Source: DTU019 sp050949825
GTDB lineage: Bacteria > Bacillota > Syntrophomonadia > Syntrophomonadales > Syntrophomonadaceae
DNA length: 64,000 nucleotides
Direction: 5' to 3'
NCBI GenBank assembly: GCA_050949825.1
Contig: JBMNGL010000001.1
Coordinates: 1 to 64,000, forward strand
Shown here: piece after piece, positions 16,279-24,865 of the stretch
How positions within the stretch are numbered: position 1 is the stretch's first letter
Layout: every line of letters begins with the position of its first letter
The notes under the pieces: model-generated
Seen by the model: the letters and a program-made list of their open reading frames with translations, nothing else
Database searches by the model: none
Told to the model about the DNA's origin: nothing
Position numbers and translations under genes: made by a program

Positions 16279-17187
16279 TTGAATTTACGGCATATCAAGG
16301 GAAACACCCTGGCCGTGGAGAGCAATGCCACCGCTGTCGGCATATACCTGTTTACAGACCGGGAATGCCTTTTGATTGACAGCGGCCCTCATCCAGCCTA
16401 TGCCCGGGAACTGCTGCAAATGCTGGAGGCAAGAGGCTGGGAGGTCCATGCCATATTCAACACCCATGGCCATGCCGACCATAGCGGCGGGAACCACTGT
16501 ATTCAGGAGAACCGCCCCTGCCATGTCTATGCCTCGGCCATTGAAGCCGCTTTCATGGAGAACCCTCTTTTGGTCCCCTATGCCATGTATTCCGCCTATC
16601 CCCCCAAATTACTGCAGAGTACATTTTTTATGCCGTCGGCCTCCAGGGTCAGCCATACCGTTGCTGAAGGTCCGCTGATTATTAAGGATAAGCGCTTTGA
16701 GGTGCTGGAATTGGGGGGGCACACCCTGGGCCATCTGGGCATACGGACCCCTGATGATGTGGTCTTTGCAGGGGACAGTCTGCTTGCTGCGGCTATATTG
16801 GAGGCCCATCCCTGCCTGTACCTGGCCGATCCGGGTCAACAGCTGATCAGCCTGCAGAAGCTTGAGAAAGAGAATTGCTCCTGTCTATACCTGTCCCATG
16901 GGGGCCTGGCGGCAGATGCCGGAGCGGTTATAAACGCCAACCGCGCCGTACTTGTTCATAACCTGGATACGGTGCAAAACATTATTGGCCGGGAGCGGAG
17001 CCTGGAAGCCATTATCCATGAGTTCGCCGCCCGGCTGGGCCTGGCCATGAACCGCAACCATTATTTTCGCCTGGCAGGCGGCATTTCAGCCCTCCTGGCT
17101 TATCTGTGCAATAATGGCCGGGCCGCTATCACTATGAAGAACAATACCCCGCATTACCGGGCCCGCTCGTTTAAGCAGCCTGGCTAA
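16279..17187 (+). CDS. Metallo-beta-lactamase-fold hydrolase
   Basis: A 302-residue protein of the metallo-beta-lactamase fold. The metal site is visible as NTHGHADHSGG (~61-71), GGHTLGHLGI with a further His, VFAGDSLL (Asp) and LSHGG (last His). These ligands are typical of glyoxalase II-like thioesterases and related enzymes; the substrate cannot be inferred. The C-terminal ~90 residues form a helical domain. Translation probably starts at TTG 16279, 11 nt after AGGAGG; an ATG inside the spacer is in another frame. It lies 100 bp after gcvPB and could be read through from that operon. Confidence 0.8.
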   Translation: MNLRHIKGNTLAVESNATAVGIYLFTDRECLLIDSGPHPAYARELLQMLEARGWEVHAIFNTHGHADHSGGNHCIQENRPCHVYASAIEAAFMENPLLVPYAMYSAYPPKLLQSTFFMPSASRVSHTVAEGPLIIKDKRFEVLELGGHTLGHLGIRTPDDVVFAGDSLLAAAILEAHPCLYLADPGQQLISLQKLEKENCSCLYLSHGGLAADAGAVINANRAVLVHNLDTVQNIIGRERSLEAIIHEFAARLGLAMNRNHYFRLAGGISALLAYLCNNGRAAITMKNNTPHYRARSFKQPG

Positions 17188-17192
17188 AACAA

Positions 17193-17906
17193 TCATACAT
17201 TGGTCAGGCGTATCCTTTTTACATATGGCTTGAGCAAAGCCGCCATCTCCTGCAATTCCCCGGCCGAGTATGGTTTGATCGCGCGCAAGGTCGGCTCCAG
17301 GGCCTGGCGGGGGTTAAATTGCTGCAGGGTATAAAGCGAAGCCCCGGCTATGGCAGAGGCGATTTTCCTCAGGTCCTCTGCCTGGTGGTAGGCGGGTACC
17401 ACGGTGGTGCGGAATTCAACCTCAAGCGGCGCCTGCCTGAGCAAGTGCATGCTGTTGCGGATATTCAGGAATTCCTCCCGGGAAAGACGCCCAGAGGCGG
17501 CCAGATAATCTTGGTAATCAAGAGGTGCCTTGATATCCATGGCCACATAGTCGATTAGCTTATCCGCAATCAGGCCGCCCAACATTTCCGTCCGGGTGCC
17601 GTTGGTGTCGAGCTTGACCAGGCAGCCCAGCTCTTTGATAGCCCGGCAAACTTGAGGCAGTTCTTTATTAAGGGTGGGTTCGCCTCCGCTTATGACCACC
17701 CCATCTAAAAAGCCGGCCCGCTCCCGTAAAAATTCTAAAACCGTTTCCAAATCGATACCTTGATTATCAGTTCTGCGCGGTTTTAGCAATAAATGACCGT
17801 TATGACAGAAAGGACAGCACAAATTACAGCCCCGGGTAAACAGCACGGCGGCTATTTTCCCGGGGTAGTCTACCAGGCTCTGTTTTAAAAGACCGGCAAA
17901 TTTCAT
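17193..17906 (-). CDS. nrdG: Anaerobic ribonucleotide reductase-activating protein (radical SAM)
   Basis: A 237-residue radical-SAM enzyme. The cluster motif CxxxCxxC is in TRGCNLCCPFCHNGHLL (~29-36), followed by VVISGGEPTL, the SAM-binding GGE motif. This group activates the glycyl radical of class III ribonucleotide reductase. It lies 32 bp after nrdD on the same strand, so the two form an operon; this context supports the NrdG name over other activases of similar sequence. Product length and motifs look complete. Confidence 0.9.
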   Translation of the reverse strand: MKFAGLLKQSLVDYPGKIAAVLFTRGCNLCCPFCHNGHLLLKPRRTDNQGIDLETVLEFLRERAGFLDGVVISGGEPTLNKELPQVCRAIKELGCLVKLDTNGTRTEMLGGLIADKLIDYVAMDIKAPLDYQDYLAASGRLSREEFLNIRNSMHLLRQAPLEVEFRTTVVPAYHQAEDLRKIASAIAGASLYTLQQFNPRQALEPTLRAIKPYSAGELQEMAALLKPYVKRIRLTNV

Positions 17907-17938
17907 GGCATAGACCTCATTTTATGACACTAATATCT

Positions 17939-20900
17939 TTATCCCACTTTATAGGTCTGTCTATTCTTGAATTCCTGCTGTTTGCCTTCATTCCACTGAT
18001 CAACCGGGCGCAGGTAGCCCACCACCCGGGAGTAGACTTCACATAAAGTCTTTTGGCCATTATCCCGGCAATAGGGGCATTCAAAATGCTCACCCCGAAT
18101 GTAGCCATGCTGGGGACAAATGCTGAAGGTGGGGGAAATATAGTAGTAAGGCATATGAAACTGCTCACAGGCCTTCTTGATCAGATTCTTAACCGCTTCC
18201 ACATCGGGCAGGGCTTCACCCAAAAAGATATGGAAGGTGGTCCCCCCGGTATACAGGCTCTGCAGCGGGTCTTCCAAGCGCATGGCCTCCCACAAATCAT
18301 CGGTATATCCCACCGGCAGGAAAGTGGAATTGGTGTAATAGGGTTCGGCGCCGTTCTTAATCGCATCATTATTGGCCACTATGATATCGGGATAACGGGC
18401 CCGGTCTTTCTGGGGCAGGCTGTAGCTAACCCCTTCAGCGGGGGTTGCTTCCAGGTTATACAGGTTGCCGGTTTCATCCTGATAGGCAGCAATAAGGTCC
18501 CGCATAAACTGCAATACCTTTAAGGCAAAGGCATGCCCTGCCGGGCTGGCAATATCCTGGCCCAGGAAGTTCAAACAGGATTCATTCATCCCCACCAGAC
18601 CAATGGTGGAAAAATGGTTCACCCAGTATTTGCCACTGGCCTCCTTGACATTGCGCAGGTAAAAGTGGGAATAGGGATAAAGGCCTGAATCAGTCAGGTT
18701 TTCCAGGACTTTGCGTTTTATCTCCAGGCTGTCTTTGGCCAAATCCATTATGCAACTTAGTTTTTCAAAATAATCTGTCTCGTTCTGGGCCAGATAACCG
18801 ATGCGGGGCAGGTTAATGGTGACCACCCCGATTGATCCGGTCAAAGGATTGGAGCCAAACAGACCGCCGCCGCGGCGCCGCAATTCGCGGTTGTCCAGAC
18901 GCAGCCGGCAGCACATGCTGCGGGCGTCCTCGGGATCCATATCGGAGTTGATATAATTGGCAAAGCCGGGAATGCCGTATTTGGCGGTCATCTCCCAGAT
19001 GCGTTCATAAGCCGAATTATTCCAGTCAAAATCCCGGGTGATGTTATAGGTGGGAATGGGAAAGGTAAAGACCCGCTCCTCAGCATCGCCCTCCATCATC
19101 ACCTCGGCAAAAGCCTGGTTGAGCATATCCATTTCTTTTTGGAAGTCGCCATAGTTCTTGTCCATCAACTGCCCGCCGATTATAGCCGCCTGATCCTTGA
19201 ACATATTGGGCACCTTGAGGTCCATGGTGATGTTTGTAAATGGGGTGTTCCCGGTAATAAATACCTTGCCGTTCCTGCGTGCCACCACCGTTTCATTGCC
19301 GGTGTTGGGGCACCAGATAATGCCTTTATAATCAACCTGCTCCACCTTGTTAATATAGGTATCCTTATGCCTGATAACCCTGATGATGCAACGGTCTTTT
19401 TTCGATAGTTCATTATCCGGTTTGCGCAGCAGAACGGTGGCTCCATAGCCGGCATTGACAATCACCTGCAATAATTGATCCCTGATTACTTCCGAGGTGG
19501 TAACAATCTTACAGTTGTCATAACCATCTGCCTTGATATAGGTTTCCAGGAAAATCCTGGAGCTTTCAACATCCGCCGCCAATATCGCGGCGGGGATAAA
19601 CTTAATGCCCTTTTGCTTGTCGGTTCCCATCAAGTCCATTATTTTCCTGCTGCTGTCGGCGTTAAACCGGAGCACACGGCATTCATCGCCCAGGCCTTGC
19701 TGGCTGCGCTCACTATATTCCAAACCGAGGCTTGAAATAATATCAATGATTTCGTCATAGCTTGCCGGGCTTTTCGATGGCGACTGGTAAATACAAATCC
19801 TGCCGTCACCCCTGCCGCTGCTGTCCAAGGAACCTTCTGCAATCAGCCAGGCCATAAACCTGATCATATCTTCTTCCATATCGGATTGGCCGCCAACATT
19901 CCCTGCGCTGCCAACGGGAACCATGAAAGGTGATTTGAGCTTGAGGACATCCTCGATTTTTTCTAAAACATAATTTTCGCCGCCAAATTTTTTCCTTACC
20001 ACCCGGTGTTCCGGGGAGATAAGCTGGTCGCTGATGCGGTTTTTCAGATTGTACATAATTCCTTCGTACTCACGGGAAAACAGGTTTTTTACAGGTAAAT
20101 ATTCAATAAAACCTTTTTCCACATTGAAGGTCGCTATATAGTCTCCCACCTGTACCTGATCGTATCTTTTCCAACCTTCCCTACCGAGTATCTCGGTGTC
20201 TTCTGACATACATTGGAAGCCTACCCGCGTCGGTACGTTTACATTAAAGATAAATTCCTGCAGGCTCTGTTTGACCTGTTCATAGCTCAGCTTGTCATAA
20301 TAAATGAACGGCGCCAGCAGGGTGTCAAAGTTGGAAAAGGCCTGCGCTCCGGCCGCCTCGCCCTGCAAGGTGTAAAAGAAGTTGACAATCTGCCCCAGGA
20401 TGGTGCGAAAGTGTTTGGCCGGTTTGCTGGCCACCTTGCCGCGGGTGCCTTTGAAGCCTTCACGAATCAAGTCCTGCAGATCCCAACCTACACAGTATAC
20501 CGCCAGGATTCCCAGGTCATGCATGTGAAATTCGCCGCTTTCCTGGGCGGTTTTCATCTGCGGGGTATAGATCTGATTTAGCCAGTACTGGCTGGTGACT
20601 ATCGAGCTAATATGAAAATTCATGCCCTGCAGGCTGAAATTCATGTTAGAGTTTTCTTTGACGCGCCAATCGCTGCGGTCCAGGTATTTTTTCACAATCT
20701 CATTGTTTTCCAGTAACGACCTGGCATCACGTAATATCTCGTGCTGTTTGCGATAGAGGATATAGGCCTTGGCGGTCTTATAGTGACCGTTTTTAACCAG
20801 CACCTTTTCAACCAGATCCTGAATTTCCTCAACGGACAGGATATCATAGTCATCCAGCGATTGGTATTCGGCCAGTTCCACCACTTTGTCGGCCAGGGTT

Positions 20901-21022
20901 TGGGCGATTTGCAGATCACGGCCGCCTACCGCTTTGGCCGCCTGGAATATTGCGTTGATGATTTTCTCTTTTTCAAATGGCACCACGCGGCCATCTCTTT
21001 TCTTAATTTTGCTGATGCTCAC
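17939..21022 (-). CDS. nrdD: Anaerobic ribonucleoside-triphosphate reductase with internal intein
   Basis: A 1,027-residue precursor. It has an N-terminal ATP-cone (SKIKKRDGRVVPFEKEKI, ~1-95), the class III reductase barrel split by an intein after RVGFQ, the C-terminal zinc site (CPQHGYIRGEHFECPYC) and the glycyl-radical loop RVVGYLRPVDQW (Gly ~1002). After splicing, about 705 residues remain, normal for NrdD, and the join RVGFQ-TPFTN restores the conserved motif. The enzyme makes deoxynucleotides without oxygen. Start is GTG 21022, 7 nt after GAGGAGG; an in-frame ATG at 21049 lies upstream of that site. nrdG follows. Inverted repeats upstream suggest NrdR control. Confidence 0.95.
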   Translation of the reverse strand: MSISKIKKRDGRVVPFEKEKIINAIFQAAKAVGGRDLQIAQTLADKVVELAEYQSLDDYDILSVEEIQDLVEKVLVKNGHYKTAKAYILYRKQHEILRDARSLLENNEIVKKYLDRSDWRVKENSNMNFSLQGMNFHISSIVTSQYWLNQIYTPQMKTAQESGEFHMHDLGILAVYCVGWDLQDLIREGFKGTRGKVASKPAKHFRTILGQIVNFFYTLQGEAAGAQAFSNFDTLLAPFIYYDKLSYEQVKQSLQEFIFNVNVPTRVGFQCMSEDTEILGREGWKRYDQVQVGDYIATFNVEKGFIEYLPVKNLFSREYEGIMYNLKNRISDQLISPEHRVVRKKFGGENYVLEKIEDVLKLKSPFMVPVGSAGNVGGQSDMEEDMIRFMAWLIAEGSLDSSGRGDGRICIYQSPSKSPASYDEIIDIISSLGLEYSERSQQGLGDECRVLRFNADSSRKIMDLMGTDKQKGIKFIPAAILAADVESSRIFLETYIKADGYDNCKIVTTSEVIRDQLLQVIVNAGYGATVLLRKPDNELSKKDRCIIRVIRHKDTYINKVEQVDYKGIIWCPNTGNETVVARRNGKVFITGNTPFTNITMDLKVPNMFKDQAAIIGGQLMDKNYGDFQKEMDMLNQAFAEVMMEGDAEERVFTFPIPTYNITRDFDWNNSAYERIWEMTAKYGIPGFANYINSDMDPEDARSMCCRLRLDNRELRRRGGGLFGSNPLTGSIGVVTINLPRIGYLAQNETDYFEKLSCIMDLAKDSLEIKRKVLENLTDSGLYPYSHFYLRNVKEASGKYWVNHFSTIGLVGMNESCLNFLGQDIASPAGHAFALKVLQFMRDLIAAYQDETGNLYNLEATPAEGVSYSLPQKDRARYPDIIVANNDAIKNGAEPYYTNSTFLPVGYTDDLWEAMRLEDPLQSLYTGGTTFHIFLGEALPDVEAVKNLIKKACEQFHMPYYYISPTFSICPQHGYIRGEHFECPYCRDNGQKTLCEVYSRVVGYLRPVDQWNEGKQQEFKNRQTYKVG
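19247..20212 (-). other. Intein within NrdD, with LAGLIDADG homing endonuclease
   Basis: A 322-residue in-frame insertion (precursor residues ~271-592). It starts with Cys (CMSEDTEIL, block A), has block B as LISPEHRVV and ends VFITGN followed by Thr as the first C-extein residue. The penultimate residue is Gly, not the usual His. Two dodecapeptides, FMAWLIAEGSL and FLETYIKADGY, indicate a DOD endonuclease with both acidic residues present. The insertion site is the conserved NrdD stretch RVGFQ/TPFTN. The splicing domain and endonuclease both look intact, so it may still be mobile. Confidence 0.92.
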
Positions 21023-21049
21023 GCCACTTCCTCCTCGTTTTAACCACAA

Positions 21050-21087
21050 TATATATGGTATAACAGTAAACTGTTATACCATATATA
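21050..21087 (-). promoter_or_regulatory. Inverted repeat upstream of nrdD, candidate NrdR boxes
   Basis: Perfect 18-bp inverted repeats (TATATATGGTATAACAGT and complement) around AA. The outer ends resemble the NrdR box (ACAATATATA and ATATATAG cores), about 31 bp apart centre to centre, which is the usual NrdR spacing. It starts 28 bp before the nrdD GTG. Confidence 0.45.
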
Positions 21088-21280
21088 GAGTATATATCAC
21101 CTTTCTCCAGGACACAACGAGGCTTTTTTTGATATATCCGTGAAATTTAATTCCGCTATTATTTAAACACGGTTTTTTGTCTTTTTCCTAACCTTTTAAA
21201 ACTTTGTCGGTCATTAAGAACACATGCTACTGTCATTACGAGTGTATGCCATTGTCATTGCCATGAAAGTCTCTGTTTTT

Positions 21281-21363
21281 GTCATCCTGAGGGTAGCACC
21301 CGAAGGATCTTTCGCGAAGCGAACAACTCCCGGGTAAGATCCTTCGCTTCGCTCAGGATGACA
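21281..21363. repeat. GGATGAC-type dispersed palindromic repeat
   Basis: GTCATCCTGAG...GGATCTT on the left and AAGATCCTTCGCTTCGCTC AGGATGAC on the right form imperfect long arms. Related units occur at 21448-21560 and 59528-59657. All lie between genes. Confidence 0.65.
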
Positions 21364-21447
21364 CCAGAGGGCAACGCCCGAAGGATTGTATATCAGGAGT
21401 AATGTTTTGTTTATCGCGGTGTGGGCAACACATGGGAGTTCTGCGGG

Positions 21448-21560
21448 CAGCGAAGAATCTTACGCGAAGCAGATAATCTCGGGTAAGATCCTTCGCTTCG
21501 CTCAGGATGACAATATTTGCTTCGCTCAGGATGACAATATTCGTTTGGCTCAGGATGATA
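21448..21560. repeat. GGATGAC-type repeat with three tandem arm copies
   Basis: Same family as the unit at 21281. The right arm CTTCGCTCAGGATGACAAT is followed by two further shortened, partly diverged copies, suggesting slippage or repeated insertion. It ends 33 bp before the argF stop. Confidence 0.6.
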
Positions 21561-21592
21561 CCGTAGCTTTATGCCCCCGCGTCAGCGCCGGC

Positions 21593-22534
21593 TTACATGG
21601 TTAAAGCCATAATCGCTTTATGGGCATGCAGGCGGTTCTCTGCTTCATCGAAGACCGCTGACTGCGGGCCATCCATAACCTCATCGGTAATCTCTTTGCC
21701 GCGTTTGGCAGGCAGGCAGTGCAATACCATGGCTTCTGCATGGGCTCGGCTCATCAGTCGGCTGTTGACCTGATAGTCTAAAAAGGCCTGCTCTTTGTGC
21801 TCGGCCTCATCTTCCTGTCCCATGCTGGCCCACACGTCGGTATAAATAACATCAGCGTCCTGCACCGCTTCCAGGGGATCGGTCAGCACCGACAGCCTGG
21901 CTCCGGTAGCCGCAGCATCGTCCCGGGCTTGCCTGAGCACGGTATCATCAGGTTCATACCCGCCGGGAGAAGCGATAACCACATCCATTCCCACCTTGGC
22001 GCCGCCATAGAGCAATTCATGGGCCACATTGTTGCCGTCGCCGATGAAGGCCAATTTAAGACCCTTTAGTCTACCCTTATGCTCCAAAATGGTCAACATG
22101 TCGCCAATCACCTGGGTGGGGTGCAGCAGGTCGGTGAGGCCGTTTATAACCGGCACATCTGACCAGCGGGCCAGTTCCAGCACCTCGTCATGATCAAAGG
22201 TGCGGATCATAATGCCATCCAACATGCGGGTCAGAACCAGAGCGGTATCCTTGATGGTTTCGCCCCGGCCCAGTTGAATATCGCGCGGACTAAGAAACAG
22301 GGCATGGCCCCCCAATTGATACATTCCCACTTCAAAGGCCACCCTGGTGCGGGTGGAGGCCTTTTGAAAAATCATCCCCAGAGTCTTGCCCGCCAGGTAA
22401 GGATGGGTTATGCCCTGCTTCTGCATTTTCTTGATTTCAACTGCGGTCTTAAGTATCAAGGCCACTTCCTGCGGTGAAAAGTCATGTATGCTGATAAAAT
22501 CCCGGCCTCTGATCTGCTCACTGAGTTGGTACAT
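21593..22534 (-). CDS. argF: Ornithine carbamoyltransferase
   Basis: A 313-residue transcarbamylase joining carbamoyl phosphate and ornithine to give citrulline. Motifs: FQKASTRTRVAFEVGM (carbamoyl-phosphate loop, STRTR), HALFLSPRDIQLGRGE, NGLTDLLHPTQ, DVWASMGQE and MVLHCLPAKRGKEI (the HCLP ornithine site). ATG 22534 follows GAGGGAG at about 9 nt. It is the last gene of the argC-J-B-D-F group. The order of genes and complete motifs give high confidence. Confidence 0.96.
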   Translation of the reverse strand: MYQLSEQIRGRDFISIHDFSPQEVALILKTAVEIKKMQKQGITHPYLAGKTLGMIFQKASTRTRVAFEVGMYQLGGHALFLSPRDIQLGRGETIKDTALVLTRMLDGIMIRTFDHDEVLELARWSDVPVINGLTDLLHPTQVIGDMLTILEHKGRLKGLKLAFIGDGNNVAHELLYGGAKVGMDVVIASPGGYEPDDTVLRQARDDAAATGARLSVLTDPLEAVQDADVIYTDVWASMGQEDEAEHKEQAFLDYQVNSRLMSRAHAEAMVLHCLPAKRGKEITDEVMDGPQSAVFDEAENRLHAHKAIMALTM

Positions 22535-22574
22535 TCCATTCACTCCCTCATCAATTTTGGATGGGCATATTTTT

Positions 22575-23771
22575 CTAGGCGTTGCCTGCCGACTCCCGGA
22601 GAGCCTGGGCAATAATGTCCGCCGCCTGCTCAATTTCATCATCACTCACCGTCAATGGCGGGACCAGACGAATGACCCGGGGGCCTGCACCTACCAGCAA
22701 AAGGCCCTTATGCATACAGCGAGTGACGATATCAGCCACCTCAACAGTCATTTCTATTCCAATCATTAGACCCAGGCCGCGAATATCGACGATGCGGGGG
22801 TCAGGGATACCCTGTAACCGATGCATTAAGCGTTCCCCGGCCTGGCTCACCCGGTTGAGAAAAGGCCGGGCGGCGACAATTTCAACGACTTGCTCTGCCA
22901 CTGCGGTTGCCAGGGGATTGCCTCCAAAGGTAGAGGCATGATCACCGGGGGCAAAACCGCCGGCAGCCTGATCGGTAGCCAGCATAGCGCCTATGGGGAA
23001 CCCTCCCCCCAGGCCTTTGGCAATGGTGACTATATCCGGTTTGACCCCATAATGTTGAAAAGCGAACATACTGCCGGTACGGCCCATTCCACACTGCACC
23101 TCGTCAAAGAGCAGCAGTATGCCGGCCTCATCACACAATTGCCGCAAACCAAAGAGGAACTCGGTACTGGCCGGCCTTATACCGCCTTCGCCTTGCACCG
23201 GCTCCACTAGAATGGCGGCAGTCTTATCATCGATTAAGGCGGCAACTGAATCCAGGTTGTTGAATTCGGCGTAATAAAAGCCTGCGGGCAGGGGCTCAAA
23301 ACCCTCCTGGTATTTGTGTTGTCCGGTGGCGGTGACGGTGGCCAGGGTGCGCCCATGGAAGGACTGTCGAAAGGTGATAAAATGATTGCGCTGTGCCTGG
23401 CCCTGGCGATAAAAATATTTGCGGCTCAGTTTTAAGGCCGCTTCATTGGCTTCGGCACCGCTGTTGCAGAAGAACACCTTGTCCATTCCGGAAGCCGCAA
23501 CCAGTTTGGCGGCCGCTTTGACCTGCGGCTCGATCCAGTATAGATTGGAGATATGCCACAGGGTTTCGGCCTGTTTTTTGAGGACAGCGACCAGTTCCGG
23601 GTGGCAATGGCCCAGCACACAAACCGCAATACCACCCACAAAATCCAAATAGGATTTACCGTCGGCATCCCACAACAGGCTGCCCTGCCCTTTGACAAAA
23701 GACAGCGGATAACGCCCATAAGTATTCATTATATACTGCTGCCCCCGGGCAGCGATATCAAGATTGCTCAT
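22575..23771 (-). CDS. argD: Acetylornithine aminotransferase
   Basis: A 398-residue class III PLP aminotransferase converting N-acetylglutamate semialdehyde to N-acetylornithine. Seen: FCNSGAEANEAALKLSRKY, SFHGRTLATVTATGQ, LFDEVQCGMGRTG (Asp-Glu pair at the cofactor) and DIVTIAKGLGGGFPIGAM with the Schiff-base Lys. ATG 23771 lies behind AGGGAGG. It stands between argB and argF, which settles the substrate among related aminotransferases such as ornithine or GABA types. Confidence 0.95.
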   Translation of the reverse strand: MSNLDIAARGQQYIMNTYGRYPLSFVKGQGSLLWDADGKSYLDFVGGIAVCVLGHCHPELVAVLKKQAETLWHISNLYWIEPQVKAAAKLVAASGMDKVFFCNSGAEANEAALKLSRKYFYRQGQAQRNHFITFRQSFHGRTLATVTATGQHKYQEGFEPLPAGFYYAEFNNLDSVAALIDDKTAAILVEPVQGEGGIRPASTEFLFGLRQLCDEAGILLLFDEVQCGMGRTGSMFAFQHYGVKPDIVTIAKGLGGGFPIGAMLATDQAAGGFAPGDHASTFGGNPLATAVAEQVVEIVAARPFLNRVSQAGERLMHRLQGIPDPRIVDIRGLGLMIGIEMTVEVADIVTRCMHKGLLLVGAGPRVIRLVPPLTVSDDEIEQAADIIAQALRESAGNA

Positions 23772-23909
23772 TATTAGACCTCCCTTTGTGTTAGCACTAA
23801 CCACACATGGTCCAAGGGGGCTACAACCACTGATGAAAAGTTGGTTAGCAGGCACTTGCAGTACCCCTTCTAATCCCCGATGCCTGACGCCAGACGACCG
23901 ACGGCATAA

Positions 23910-24773
23910 TTATCCATCTACTACCATGGTGCCGATCCCTTCGTCGGTAAATATTTCCAATAGAATGGCATGGGCCACGCGGCCATCGATAATATGGGTT
24001 CGGCCCACCCCGGCCTGAACCGCCTCCAGGCAGCAGTTCACCTTGGGCAGCATACCCCCGGCAATAGTGCCGTTTGCTATATAATTGTCAACATCGCTGA
24101 GTTCCAATACTGAAATCAAGGTGGACGGATCCCTGGCATCCTTCAACAGTCCGGGCACATCGGTTAAAAGCACCAGTTTGTCCGCTTTCATGGCCACGGC
24201 GATAGCAGAAGCCACCAGATCGGCATTGATATTATAGCTTTCCTGATGGTCATCGATTCCTATAGGGGCAATGACAGGAATATAGTTGTTTGCTATCAAG
24301 GTCTCAATAATGCCGGGATTGATTTGCACCACTTCGCCGACAAAACCCATTTGCCCGGTGTCTCCTATGGGTCGGGCTTTAATCAAATTGCCGTCTTTGC
24401 CGGAAATGCCGATAGCTTGCCCACCGTTGGCGTTGATGCCGGCCACGATTTCCTTATTGACCTTGCCCCCCAGGACCATTTCAACCACTTCCATGGTGGC
24501 CCGGTCAGTAACCCGCAGGCCATTGACAAATTGGCTGGGTAGCCCCAGGCGGGTGAGCATGTGCGTGATCTCAGGTCCGCCCCCGTGCACCACGATGGGG
24601 TTCATGCCCACATATTTCATCAACACTATGTCCTGCATGATCTTTTGTTTCAGTTCACATTCCACCATAGCCGCGCCACCATATTTGATTACTACGGTAC
24701 GGCCATAGAATTCCTTTATATATGGCAAGGCCTCCACCAGGATTTCGGCTTTTTCCAGAGCCGATAAATGCAT
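23910..24773 (-). CDS. argB: Acetylglutamate kinase
   Basis: A 287-residue amino acid kinase that phosphorylates N-acetylglutamate. Motifs are VVIKYGGAAMV at the start, MNPIVVHGGGPEI, FVNGLRVTD, IPVIAPIGID and VLLTDVPGLL. The N-terminal helix (LSALEKAEILVEALPYIKEF) is the type found in hexameric, arginine-inhibited enzymes, so feedback inhibition is likely. ATG 24773 follows GAGGAGGAG. A 138-bp space separates it from argD. Confidence 0.96.
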   Translation of the reverse strand: MHLSALEKAEILVEALPYIKEFYGRTVVIKYGGAAMVECELKQKIMQDIVLMKYVGMNPIVVHGGGPEITHMLTRLGLPSQFVNGLRVTDRATMEVVEMVLGGKVNKEIVAGINANGGQAIGISGKDGNLIKARPIGDTGQMGFVGEVVQINPGIIETLIANNYIPVIAPIGIDDHQESYNINADLVASAIAVAMKADKLVLLTDVPGLLKDARDPSTLISVLELSDVDNYIANGTIAGGMLPKVNCCLEAVQAGVGRTHIIDGRVAHAILLEIFTDEGIGTMVVDG

Positions 24774-24865
24774 TCTTATTCTCCTCCTCATTTAACCTTG
24801 ATCATCTGCCCCCGACCGGTATATTAGTATATACATTCCTGCTGAAAATGGAGCCGAAAAATGAA

